Notes: generated by a model not told the origin, from the letters alone. DNA of 9,068 nt from an uncultured Clostridia bacterium (GCA_947384015.1 CANDFN010000036.1:1-9068); one strand, 5' to 3'; numbered from the stretch's first letter, positions 1-5,811 are shown. Made by a program: numbers and translations.

Positions 1-318
1 GAAAATTACTCGTTATTTATAACAGTTTATGAGGATGTGTTAGGGGAAATTGACACTAGTATGCGTGCGGTTAATGAATATGAAACCGAGCCTGAATATA
101 CTTATTGTGTGTATGTTAAAGGCGTTTTAATGTATGAAAGCTTATACACCCTTATAGGCGAAAAAGCATTCATTAAAGCGTTGGGAAATTACTATAAAGC
201 ATATGCTTATACCAATGTAACCCCTGAGTGTTTGTTTAAAGTTTTTGAAGAAACTAGCGGGATGAATTTACAAGGCTTTTTTGATAGTTGGATTAGCGGT
301 AAAGTGGTTATAAAATAA
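1..318 (+). CDS. M1-family zinc metallopeptidase, C-terminal fragment (5' end outside window)
   Basis: Reading phase 1 is open from the first base to a TAA at 316-318, giving 105 residues of a gene that begins upstream. The segment VYVKG (Tyr38 to Gly41 of the visible part), followed by an aliphatic helix, LIGEKAF, a Tyr-rich stretch and a final FFDSWISG, follows the order seen after the catalytic core of M1 aminopeptidases (gluzincins). In that family the Tyr just before the KG motif stabilises the transition state, so Tyr38 is the likely equivalent. The HExxH zinc motif would lie upstream and is not visible. Such enzymes remove N-terminal residues from peptides. The protein ends soon after the WISG motif, so the long C-terminal helical domain of aminopeptidase N is absent, which suggests a short M1 form. 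The internal GTG at 37 is not a convincing start because homologous-looking sequence precedes it. The gene ends in a hairpin terminator shared with the convergent glycosyltransferase. Confidence 0.75.
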   Translation, partial: ENYSLFITVYEDVLGEIDTSMRAVNEYETEPEYTYCVYVKGVLMYESLYTLIGEKAFIKALGNYYKAYAYTNVTPECLFKVFEETSGMNLQGFFDSWISGKVVIK

Positions 319-344
319 AAATTAGAGTTTATGCTCTAATTTTT
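317..344. terminator. Bidirectional hairpin terminator between convergent genes
   Basis: An 11-bp perfect stem (AAAAATTAGAG at 317-327 with CTCTAATTTTT at 334-344) encloses the loop TTTATG. It is followed by a T-rich tract rightward and an A-rich tract leftward, so it can act as an intrinsic terminator on either strand. It overlaps the TAA of the peptidase on the plus strand and the stop codon of the glycosyltransferase on the minus strand (343-345). Confidence 0.8.
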
Positions 345-1428
345 ATTTGTTATTATTAAATTCGTTTATGAAAAGTTGTTTGTTTTCTTTAAGGCGTGGT
401 TCATCGCTTAGTTTAATTGCCTCGTCTACTGCAATGGTTGCGTTTTTATAATCGCCCAAATAATAATAGCACAAAGAGAGGTAATCGTAAGGCAGGCTTC
501 CCCAACAAACAGGTGATGACATATAGTTAAAGTATCTTGTTGTTATTTTAAACATCTCATTAAGGGTTACAGCTGCTTTTAAATAGTTTTCTTGTTTAAA
601 ATAAAGTAGGGCAAGTTCAAAGTAGGGCTCTCTTATATAATTAGTTTCTAGCATGGCTTTTAATAAATATTCTTCTTGGCTTTTAACATCTCCTAATTGC
701 TCGTAACAACGGGCAATATAACGTAAACTTGCGCACCTTTCGTCTTTCCAATTGGCAGTGGGTAGGGTTAGGTGATTTTTTAACATTTCTATTGCCTTAG
801 AATATTCGCCGTGAAAATAGTATTCTCTACCCAAATAGTGAACGTTACGGTCGTCTAATGGGTTTTCTTTTACAGATAGCTCTAATAATGGTAAATAGTT
901 AGAGCGAGATTTTGTTTCGTCTGCGCGGTGGTTCAATTGAATAGAAGGTAGGGTTATTGTTTCATATTCTTGTTTAGTTGTTTCTTTTAAAACCTCATGA
1001 ACAGGGTAAACCCATTTAAAAGCATTGTTTTTGTGGATTTTATCGGCGAAAAATACAATCCCTTCGCTTCCATCTGGGTTAAAATTCCACGTGTAGCGGT
1101 ATCTTGCTCTGCCAACACCCGCTTTCCAGTTCTGCCGTAACGTGTCAATCCAGCCTGGTTCAAAAAACTCATCTATGTCAACACAAACGCAAACATCAGC
1201 ATCTGCAGGAATTAATTTCATACTATCGTTTCTTGCCACGTCAAAGCGGAAAGTCTTATATTTTTTTTGTTTTACAATTATGCCAGCGTCTTTAAAAAAT
1301 TCATAAGTTCCGTCTGTGCTACCGGTATCCAGCACACAAACATAATCGGCAACTTTAACCGAATCTAGCCAGCGTTTGGCAAATTTTATTTCGTTTTTAG
1401 CAATGGCGTATACACAAACTTTTATCAT
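343..1428 (-). CDS. Family-2 glycosyltransferase with C-terminal TPR region
   Basis: The 361-residue protein starts with a GT-A fold of the GT2 family: a short beta-strand, the nucleotide-binding signature DTGSTDGT (residues 34-41), and VDIDEFFEPGW (83-93), which carries the DxD-type metal and sugar-nucleotide site. From about residue 196 to 345 it has repeated helical hairpins such as YLGREYYFHGEYSKAIEML and YLSLCYYYLGDYKNATIAV, typical of TPR units. GT2 enzymes with TPR tails transfer sugars to surface polymers or peptides; the substrate here cannot be read from sequence. There is no signal peptide or membrane helix, so it is probably cytosolic or peripheral. No other sugar genes are adjacent. 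The ATG at 1428 lacks a Shine-Dalgarno site and lies about 10 bases beyond the expected transcription start of a TTGCTA/TAAAAT promoter. It converges with the M1 peptidase gene, and its stop codon lies inside the shared terminator. Confidence 0.88.
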   Translation of the reverse strand: MIKVCVYAIAKNEIKFAKRWLDSVKVADYVCVLDTGSTDGTYEFFKDAGIIVKQKKYKTFRFDVARNDSMKLIPADADVCVCVDIDEFFEPGWIDTLRQNWKAGVGRARYRYTWNFNPDGSEGIVFFADKIHKNNAFKWVYPVHEVLKETTKQEYETITLPSIQLNHRADETKSRSNYLPLLELSVKENPLDDRNVHYLGREYYFHGEYSKAIEMLKNHLTLPTANWKDERCASLRYIARCYEQLGDVKSQEEYLLKAMLETNYIREPYFELALLYFKQENYLKAAVTLNEMFKITTRYFNYMSSPVCWGSLPYDYLSLCYYYLGDYKNATIAVDEAIKLSDEPRLKENKQLFINEFNNNK

Positions 1429-1445
1429 ATTTCATGTTATGAATA

Positions 1446-1474
1446 ATTTTAAGATAAAGTTAAATAAGTAGCAA
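1446..1474 (-). promoter_or_regulatory. Promoter of the glycosyltransferase gene (sigma-A type)
   Basis: On the minus strand a -35 TTGCTA (1469-1474) and a -10 TAAAAT (1446-1451) are separated by 17 bases. Expected transcription start is near 1439, only about 10 bases before the ATG, leaving a leader too short for a normal ribosome binding site. It lies back to back with the promoter at 1494-1522. Confidence 0.5.
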
Positions 1475-1493
1475 CGACACTTAATTGTTGATG

Positions 1494-1522
1494 TTGACAA
1501 ATGTGTTAATTTGTGTTAAAAT
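1494..1522 (+). promoter_or_regulatory. Strong sigma-A promoter for the 1540 gene
   Basis: A perfect -35 TTGACA (1494-1499) and a -10 TAAAAT (1517-1522) are spaced by 17 bases, with TGT directly before the -10 (extended -10). Transcription should begin near 1529, about 10 bases before the ATG. The GAGG ribosome binding site at 1531-1534 sits within that short leader. Confidence 0.75.
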
Positions 1523-1539
1523 AAAAGCAAGAGGTAAAC

Positions 1540-2100
1540 ATGAGAAGCGAATTAAAGAAAGGTGTTAAATTTGGTAATGTTGAAAATGCTACTAACGAGC
1601 TGATTATTTTCTTTGATGAAGACTTATTTAATGATGCCGAGTATAAAGACGGAAAGAAAAAGGATGAATTGATAGCGAAAGCAAAAGCAATTATAGATGC
1701 GAACTTGCAAGACCTAAAACCTGTTGAAATTGTTTATAATAATATTCAAATGAAGAACAGCACAAAGTTGACCTTTAATATAACGGGCGTGCCAGATGCT
1801 AAGTTTGTAAAAGGATATAATGGTGTTCTAGATTTACCTGCAAATGATGCTGTGTTTAGTATTTTTGTAGAAATTACGGTATATGCAACAGAACAAGTTT
1901 TGGGTGTAAAGCTAGAACGTAAGGGTAGAAAATGGTTTAGAAAACCTGGCGCACCTGCGCCAAGCGTGGAGGCTGAGGGTTGTGCAGAAGGTGTTATTCA
2001 AGCAATACAAAACGATGGTTGTTGGGGATGTAAAGGCATTGGTGTTCACACAGGTGTAGATAACATAGACAACCCTACAGCTTGTCCAATATCTTTTTAA
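1540..2100 (+). CDS. Uncharacterised protein with C-terminal four-cysteine tail
   Basis: I do not recognise the family of this 186-residue protein. The ATG is preceded by GAGG with a 5-base spacer and by a near-consensus promoter, and a terminator follows the stop, so it is a convincing single-gene unit. Residues 1-125 read as a mixed alpha/beta domain: a strand LIIFFDEDLF, a charged helix around 37-58, then strands near 75-82 and 105-117. A basic, Pro/Ala-rich linker (about 126-143) leads to a glycine-rich tail that holds all four cysteines of the protein: C148, C161, C164 and C182, including GCWGC. No signal peptide or membrane helix is visible. The cysteines could bind a metal ion or form disulfides. 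A modified-peptide precursor is another idea, but no maturation enzyme is encoded nearby. Its abundance may be high, given the promoter and Lys-rich composition; this is inference. Confidence 0.8.
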   Translation: MRSELKKGVKFGNVENATNELIIFFDEDLFNDAEYKDGKKKDELIAKAKAIIDANLQDLKPVEIVYNNIQMKNSTKLTFNITGVPDAKFVKGYNGVLDLPANDAVFSIFVEITVYATEQVLGVKLERKGRKWFRKPGAPAPSVEAEGCAEGVIQAIQNDGCWGCKGIGVHTGVDNIDNPTACPISF

Positions 2101-2103
2101 AGT

Positions 2104-2132
2104 AAAAGCAAACAGTGTAGTTTGCTTTTTTT
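2104..2132 (+). terminator. Intrinsic terminator after the 1540 gene
   Basis: A 10-bp perfect stem (AAAAGCAAAC at 2104-2113 with GTTTGCTTTT at 2120-2129), loop AGTGTA, followed by further T residues to 2132. It begins three bases after the TAA, isolating this gene from the downstream 2208 gene. Confidence 0.85.
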
Positions 2133-2173
2133 ATGCAATTTGTTTGGTTAAGGATTTTTGTTGCTTAAACACT

Positions 2174-2201
2174 TTGAATTAGTTTTATTTTGTTTTATAA
2201 T
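2174..2201 (+). promoter_or_regulatory. Promoter placing transcription start at the 2208 ATG
   Basis: A -35 TTGAAT (2174-2179) and a perfect -10 TATAAT (2196-2201) are spaced by 16 bases. The ATG at 2208 begins seven bases after the hexamer, about where transcription should start, so the mRNA would be leaderless. There is no Shine-Dalgarno sequence in this interval. Confidence 0.6.
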
Positions 2202-2207
2202 ATAAAT

Positions 2208-2864
2208 ATGAAATTAAGCAAAGTAAAACAGGAAGAGTTAATTGATGAGATGATTGATTTTTTAATAAAGGAAAACGGAATAAAGCCGGATTTTGATTAT
2301 TTAAAACTAAACAAACGCAACCTTTTAAATAATCTTTTACTTTTGCATGCAACTGAGAATTTGGGTGATTACTTTTATTCCTTGCAAGATAAATTGCTTG
2401 CCAGTGAAAATGATAAGACGTTTAATGTTTTAGCATTAAATTACAAAAAGGACATTGCTTATGCTAAGGCGGATGTAACTAATATTAATGCGGACATGGT
2501 TGTTTATTTTGCCAAAGATATAATTAGTTTAGAAATGACAGAAACTAGTGATAATAAAATTATGTTAAAAGCGGGTGTGCAAGTTGGTGCTGATTTATAT
2601 CAGCAATATAAAGAAAATGGCTTTTTGCCAGATTACAACTCGCCTTATATAACAGAAGCTTATAACTTGCCTGCAAATTATTTAGCTAAAATTTTGGTAA
2701 GCGAAGAGGTGGATTATCAAGTCGTTTTTAAACAGATATATGATTTTGCGTTAGAAAATGAGGTTTATAGCATTTTTATAGATTTGCCAAAAGGTGTGGA
2801 AAGAGATGCTATTATAGAATTTAAACCAAAACAGATAAAGTTGATATTTAAAGAAGATAGGTAA
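2208..2864 (+). CDS. Degenerate macrodomain-like protein (ADP-ribosyl hydrolase relative)
   Basis: The 218-residue product follows the bacterial macrodomain protein-ADP-ribose hydrolases (the PRK04143-like, zinc-containing group) in order: a helical N-terminus (about 8-65, including NLLNNLLLL and the YFYSLQDKLL region), then ADVTNINADMVV (88-99) where the family has a GDIT-x-L-x-VDAIVNAAN motif, then KAGVQVGADLYQQY (121-134), ITEAYNLPANYLAKILV (148-164, family ITPAYNLPSKYVLHTVGP), then FALENEVYSIFIDLPKGV (180-197, family LAEENGLKSIAFxxISTGVF). This is my recollection of the family, not a computed alignment. The functional residues are missing: NAAN has become YFAK, the Cys/His/Cys zinc loop before AGVQ is replaced by an acidic, cysteine-free loop, and the STGVFxFP phosphate-binding loop has become LPKGVERD. 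Hydrolase activity is therefore unlikely. I chose the ATG at 2208 over an in-frame TTG at 2190 because TTG would lie upstream of the -10 hexamer. Confidence 0.7.
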   Translation: MKLSKVKQEELIDEMIDFLIKENGIKPDFDYLKLNKRNLLNNLLLLHATENLGDYFYSLQDKLLASENDKTFNVLALNYKKDIAYAKADVTNINADMVVYFAKDIISLEMTETSDNKIMLKAGVQVGADLYQQYKENGFLPDYNSPYITEAYNLPANYLAKILVSEEVDYQVVFKQIYDFALENEVYSIFIDLPKGVERDAIIEFKPKQIKLIFKEDR

Positions 2865-2891
2865 AATATTCTAAATTATAAAAAACAAGCA

Positions 2892-2897
2892 TATATT
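2892..2897 (+). promoter_or_regulatory. Possible -10 element abutting the 2904 start
   Basis: TATATT ends seven bases before the ATG at 2904, matching the spacing of a leaderless start. The 17-base upstream position holds only TTCTAA, a weak -35, so the gene may instead be co-transcribed with the 2208 gene, whose stop is 39 bases upstream. Confidence 0.3.
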
Positions 2898-2903
2898 AAA
2901 TTG

Positions 2904-3365
2904 ATGTATAACGATTCTCCAATTTTATCTAATGAAGACTATTTGTTAATTAGTCAGCAGTATGAAAAGGCTAAAATTTATCAGCGCACGGAAAGTTTGG
3001 CCAAGCTTTTTAATGCAATACATATTTGTAAACAGTTTTGTTTTGCTCCGCCAACGCAGTTAAATAAAAGGCTAACTTTAGCCGTTAAACAAACGGGTGC
3101 GGTGGTAAACACAATTTTAGACAATCTTTCTACTGCTTTTAATGTGGAAAAACAAAAGGTTTGCGAAATTAGGCAAGTAAATATCTTTAGTTTTGTAAAG
3201 AGTTTAGCAGAAGCTAGTAAATTGAGTTTAGATGTATATTTAAACGAAGAAAAAGAGTATATAAAGAAAATTTGTATGTCTAACATTAAACTTTTAAATG
3301 AGGAATTGGAAAAAATCTTGGCAATTTTAGAAATTAGCGAAGTGAGAACTTTCAAATTTATGTAA
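2904..3365 (+). CDS. Uncharacterised, mainly helical protein
   Basis: I do not recognise this 153-residue protein. It is complete, from an ATG at 2904 (an adjoining TTG at 2901 would add one residue) to TAA. Predicted content is almost entirely alpha-helical. Amphipathic stretches cover about 10-45, 55-80 and 93-110, and a Glu/Lys/Leu-rich C-terminal helix (about 112-145) could form a coiled coil. Four cysteines (C42, C46, C87, C124) are scattered without a metal motif. No signal peptide or membrane segment is present, so it is probably cytosolic. It lies 39 bases after the pseudo-macrodomain gene on the same strand, with no terminator between them, so a two-gene unit and a functional partnership are possible but unproven. 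No Shine-Dalgarno site precedes the start. The frame has good coding character (no interruptions, lysine- and leucine-rich like its neighbours); the opposite-strand open frame here is a shadow. Confidence 0.65.
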   Translation: MYNDSPILSNEDYLLISQQYEKAKIYQRTESLAKLFNAIHICKQFCFAPPTQLNKRLTLAVKQTGAVVNTILDNLSTAFNVEKQKVCEIRQVNIFSFVKSLAEASKLSLDVYLNEEKEYIKKICMSNIKLLNEELEKILAILEISEVRTFKFM

Positions 3366-3440
3366 AAGCTATTTTTGCTTGTAAAATTTTAGTTATGATT
3401 AGATAAAATAAAAGGATTGACTAAATAATGTAAAAGCTAT
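3360..3440 (+). repeat. 13-bp direct repeat flanking the end of the 2904 gene
   Basis: ATGTAAAAGCTAT occurs at 3360-3372, where it contains the last codon and stop of the 2904 gene, and again at 3428-3440. The copies start 68 bases apart. The spacer is A+T-rich and non-coding. This may be a small duplication scar or chance in A+T-rich DNA. Confidence 0.45.
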
Positions 3441-3456
3441 AAATGTAGATTAAAAT

Positions 3457-3482
3457 AAAAAATGCCGTGTTGGCATTTTTTT
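3457..3482. terminator. Bidirectional terminator between the 2904 gene and cysS
   Basis: A 10-bp perfect stem (AAAAAATGCC at 3457-3466 with GGCATTTTTT at 3472-3481) and loop GTGTT, with T residues on the right and A residues on the left. It touches the stop codon of cysS (3481-3483, minus strand), so its minus-strand transcript hairpin begins within the cysS stop. Confidence 0.85.
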
Positions 3483-4866
3483 ATTTTTTTATAAGTTCGT
3501 ATTCGTTTTTAGGTTTATCTAAAATAGTGTAGCCAAGAGAGGTTATCTTGTCTCTTAAAACATCGCTAGTAGCGTAATCTTTATTATTGCGTGCAATTTT
3601 ACGTTCTTCAGCAATGGCAATAATTTCTTCTGGAATGTTGGTTGTTTCTTCTTTAACTTCATTTAAACGAAGGCCTAAGAAGCGGTCAAAATCAATAACC
3701 AAGTTGTAAATATCTGCACTGGCTGGGCTGTTTTTTAATGCGTCCCAAACAACAGATAGTGCTAATGGAGTGTTTAAATCGTCAGCAACATATTCTGCAA
3801 ATTTGTTTTTATATTCCATTATTTTTTGTTTTTCTATTAAATTGGTGCCGTTTTTATGCTTTAATAATAATTTTTTTAAATTATTCAAACTTTCTTTTGC
3901 ACTATTTAAAGCTTCCATAGTAAAGTTTTGAGGTTTTGCATAATGTGCAGATAGGAAGAAAAGCCTTAAATCCATGGCAGAATAGCCTTTTTCTTCTAAT
4001 GAAGATAGGGTGTAAATTTCGCCTTTAGATTTACTCATTTTTCCGCCATTAAACATTAAATGCTCTAGGTGAAACCAAATGTCTACCACTTCATGCCCAG
4101 TTTTTGCATAGTTTTGCGCAATTTCATTTTCGTGGTGCACAGTTTTATGCTCTATGCCACCGCCGTGCAATGAAATATGTTCTCCTAAATATTTGTTGCC
4201 TATTGCGCTACATTCTATGTGCCAACCAGGGTAACCAACTCCCCATGGGCTATCCCAACGTTGTATATGATTGTCTTTTGCCTTTACCCAAAGCACAAAA
4301 TCGGCAGGATTTCGTTTTTCTTGGTCAACTTCTATACGAGAGCCAAAAAGTTTTTTATTTTGGTTCATGCCACCAAGTTTGCCGTAAGAAGGGTATTTGC
4401 TTGTATCATAATAAACGCCATTTTTTGTTATATAGCCATAGCCATTATCTAAAATGTCTTGAACAAATGCAATAATCTCTTTAATGACACTTGTGGCTGG
4501 GCATATGTGCTCAGGATCTTCTATGTTTAAAGCTTGCATGTCTTTATGACAAGCATTCCAATAAAAGGCCGCTATTTCTTCTGGGCGTTTTTGTTCTCTT
4601 TTAGATGCTACTTCCATTTTGTCTTCGCCTTCGTCTGCATCGCTTGTCATGTGACCAACATCGGTAATATTCATAACATGGTTTATTTTATAACCTAAAT
4701 ACTTAACAGATCTTCTCATAGTGTCCATTACAAAAAATGCACGCATATTGCCTATATGTTGAAACCAATATACAGTGGGTCCGCAAAAATAAAAACTTAC
4801 TTCCCCATTATAAGGTGATACTGCCGTTTTTTGTTTTGTTAAAGAGTTGTATATCTTAAGCTCCAT
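3481..4866 (-). CDS. cysS: Cysteinyl-tRNA synthetase
   Basis: This 461-residue cytosolic class I aminoacyl-tRNA synthetase activates cysteine with ATP and charges tRNA-Cys. Its length matches the usual 460-465. Class I signatures are both present: HIGN (in FQHIGNMRAF, about residues 36-45) and KMSKS in GGKMSKSKGE. The active-site zinc ligands known from the E. coli enzyme are visible: Cys28 in FCGPTVY, the Cys of WHIECSA, and His/Glu in the HKTVHHENEIAQ stretch. The C-terminal anticodon-binding helical domain is complete, though the usual LEDTPxG-like ending is replaced by LDKPKNEYEL. The ATG at 4864-4866 is preceded by AAGGAG (4872-4877, minus strand) with a 5-base spacer. The leader is only about 45 bases, so there is no T-box of the kind often regulating this gene in Firmicutes. 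It stands alone, without cysE, gltX or the mrnC/rlmB partners often found with it. Confidence 0.98.
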   Translation of the reverse strand: MELKIYNSLTKQKTAVSPYNGEVSFYFCGPTVYWFQHIGNMRAFFVMDTMRRSVKYLGYKINHVMNITDVGHMTSDADEGEDKMEVASKREQKRPEEIAAFYWNACHKDMQALNIEDPEHICPATSVIKEIIAFVQDILDNGYGYITKNGVYYDTSKYPSYGKLGGMNQNKKLFGSRIEVDQEKRNPADFVLWVKAKDNHIQRWDSPWGVGYPGWHIECSAIGNKYLGEHISLHGGGIEHKTVHHENEIAQNYAKTGHEVVDIWFHLEHLMFNGGKMSKSKGEIYTLSSLEEKGYSAMDLRLFFLSAHYAKPQNFTMEALNSAKESLNNLKKLLLKHKNGTNLIEKQKIMEYKNKFAEYVADDLNTPLALSVVWDALKNSPASADIYNLVIDFDRFLGLRLNEVKEETTNIPEEIIAIAEERKIARNNKDYATSDVLRDKITSLGYTILDKPKNEYELIKK

Positions 4867-4918
4867 AGATTCTCCTTAAAATTTATACACTAATATATAT
4901 AAATAACTTTATTTGTTT

Positions 4919-4948
4919 ATTATAATAATTTTATATGAAGTTTGTCAA
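4919..4948 (-). promoter_or_regulatory. Consensus sigma-A promoter of cysS
   Basis: On the minus strand, perfect TTGACA (4943-4948) and perfect TATAAT (4919-4924) hexamers are separated by 18 bases. Transcription should begin near 4912, giving a leader of about 45 bases that contains the AAGGAG ribosome binding site and no room for a T-box or other large riboswitch. Confidence 0.8.
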
Positions 4949-5056
4949 CTAAATAGTGTTGGGCTTAATTTTCATTTTAAACAAAAAAACTTAAAATCTT
5001 ATAAAATATAAGAAAAATTGGCATTATTTTTATATAAATTTTAAAAAATTTACCTA

Positions 5057-5062
5057 TATAAT
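5057..5062 (+). promoter_or_regulatory. TATAAT element next to the signal peptidase start
   Basis: A perfect TATAAT ends just before ATAAAACAA and the ATG at 5070, so transcription would begin at or next to the ATG. No good -35 is found 16-18 bases upstream. A competing arrangement is TTGGCA at 5018-5023 with TTAAAA at 5041-5046, giving a leader of about 17 bases that still lacks a Shine-Dalgarno site. Confidence 0.4.
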
Positions 5063-5069
5063 AAAACAA

Positions 5070-5657
5070 ATGACATATCAACGTGCTAATGAAAGAGTGG
5101 GAACTAGATTTGTTTTTAAAACAACTCTATCTTCTTTGGTGTATACTTTTTTATTTATATATATTTTGATTTTTATTAGCCCGGTATTTGGTTTTGGTTC
5201 TTTTGTTGTGGCTAGCGATAGCATGTTGCCAACTTTAAACAAAGGAGATATGATTGTTCTAAAACGGACAAGTTCAATACAGGTTGGTGATATTATAACT
5301 TTTACACAACCGCTTTTGGGCACGGTTACGCATAGGTTGGTTGCTGTTGTAGAAGATGATGGACAAACCTATTATGTTTGTTGTGGGGACAATAATTTAA
5401 ATAGCAGTTGGCAAGAACTTGTAGAAGAATTAAAGGCATGCTCAGCAGAAGAGGTTTTTGCAATTGCTGATGATATTGTAAATCCTAAAGATGTGATAGG
5501 AGTGGTTAAATTAAAATTTAATAAAATAGGTTATGCTATAAATTATTTACAAAATAATAAATTAATTATTTTTATTTTTGCTTTATTAATTATTTATATA
5601 ATAAAACAAGATGATAAAATTGTTTTAGAAAAATATTTATATAATTATTTTACATAA
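5070..5657 (+). CDS. Signal peptidase I, SipW/ER-type (Ser-His)
   Basis: This 195-residue membrane protease should remove signal peptides from exported proteins outside the membrane. An N-terminal transmembrane helix (about 21-42) leads into ASDSMLPTLNKGD, in which Ser51 is the nucleophile (family SxSMxPT; Asp50 replaces the more usual Gly). VGDIITF follows, then VTHRLV, where His88 occupies the position of the general base. The His instead of Lys marks the SipW/archaeal/eukaryotic ER type rather than the LepB type. Next come CCGDNN (104-109) with a conserved-type Asp, and NPKDVIGVV (138-146), typical of the final beta region. A second transmembrane helix lies at about 164-178 with a short basic tail. 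In Bacillus, SipW processes TasA and TapA; no such substrate is encoded here. No Shine-Dalgarno site precedes the ATG. It diverges from cysS and converges with spoIIID. Confidence 0.9.
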   Translation: MTYQRANERVGTRFVFKTTLSSLVYTFLFIYILIFISPVFGFGSFVVASDSMLPTLNKGDMIVLKRTSSIQVGDIITFTQPLLGTVTHRLVAVVEDDGQTYYVCCGDNNLNSSWQELVEELKACSAEEVFAIADDIVNPKDVIGVVKLKFNKIGYAINYLQNNKLIIFIFALLIIYIIKQDDKIVLEKYLYNYFT

Positions 5658-5811
5658 GATAAAATTATTAAAATATTAATAAAAATTTAAATAAAATTTT
5701 TACATATAAAAATAATAATTTTTAAAATAAAATTAAAAAAATCAATAGTTTTTATTGATTTTTTTTATTATTTTTTGCGTATTTTTTATAATTTTAATTA
5801 ATTTTTTTATT
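5658..5811. other. Extremely A+T-rich convergent spacer
   Basis: The 154 bases between the convergent signal peptidase and spoIIID genes contain about eight G or C residues by hand count (near 5% G+C). Apart from the hairpin at 5735-5766 I see no gene, promoter of quality or repeat in it. Confidence 0.7.
5735..5766. terminator. A+T-rich bidirectional hairpin between signal peptidase gene and spoIIID
   Basis: A 13-bp perfect stem (AAAAAAATCAATA at 5735-5747 with TATTGATTTTTTT at 5753-5765) and loop GTTTT. T residues continue to 5766, and A residues flank the left side. Only one G-C pair is present, so the stem is weak, but the long U tract on either transcript favours termination. Confidence 0.6.

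Noticed and set aside
987..1295. Short open frames in other phases across the glycosyltransferase gene
   Set aside because: They overlap the conserved GT2 catalytic domain and show no start signals or family resemblance.
2190..2207. TTG start at 2190 for the macrodomain-like gene
   Set aside because: It would lie before and within the -10 element, lacks a ribosome binding site and adds no family-like sequence; the ATG at 2208 is better placed.
2981..3355. Minus-strand open frame of 124 codons opposite the 2904 gene
   Set aside because: Its protein is Ser/Phe/Leu-rich as expected from reversing a Lys/Glu-rich helical gene, and it lacks a ribosome binding site. The plus-strand frame has better composition, gene order and terminator placement.
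4104..4475. Plus-strand open frames within cysS (also 4219-4452 and 3738-3920)
   Set aside because: They lie entirely inside a clear cysS gene on the opposite strand, have odd Cys/His/Phe-rich composition and no ribosome binding site.
4867..5069. T-box or other riboswitch between cysS and the signal peptidase gene
   Set aside because: The cysS promoter lies only about 50 bases upstream of the ATG, and the remaining spacer is A+T-rich without stable stems or a T-box sequence.
5078..5323. Minus-strand open frame opposite the signal peptidase
   Set aside because: It is antisense to the Ser/His active-site region of a confident gene and has no ribosome binding site.
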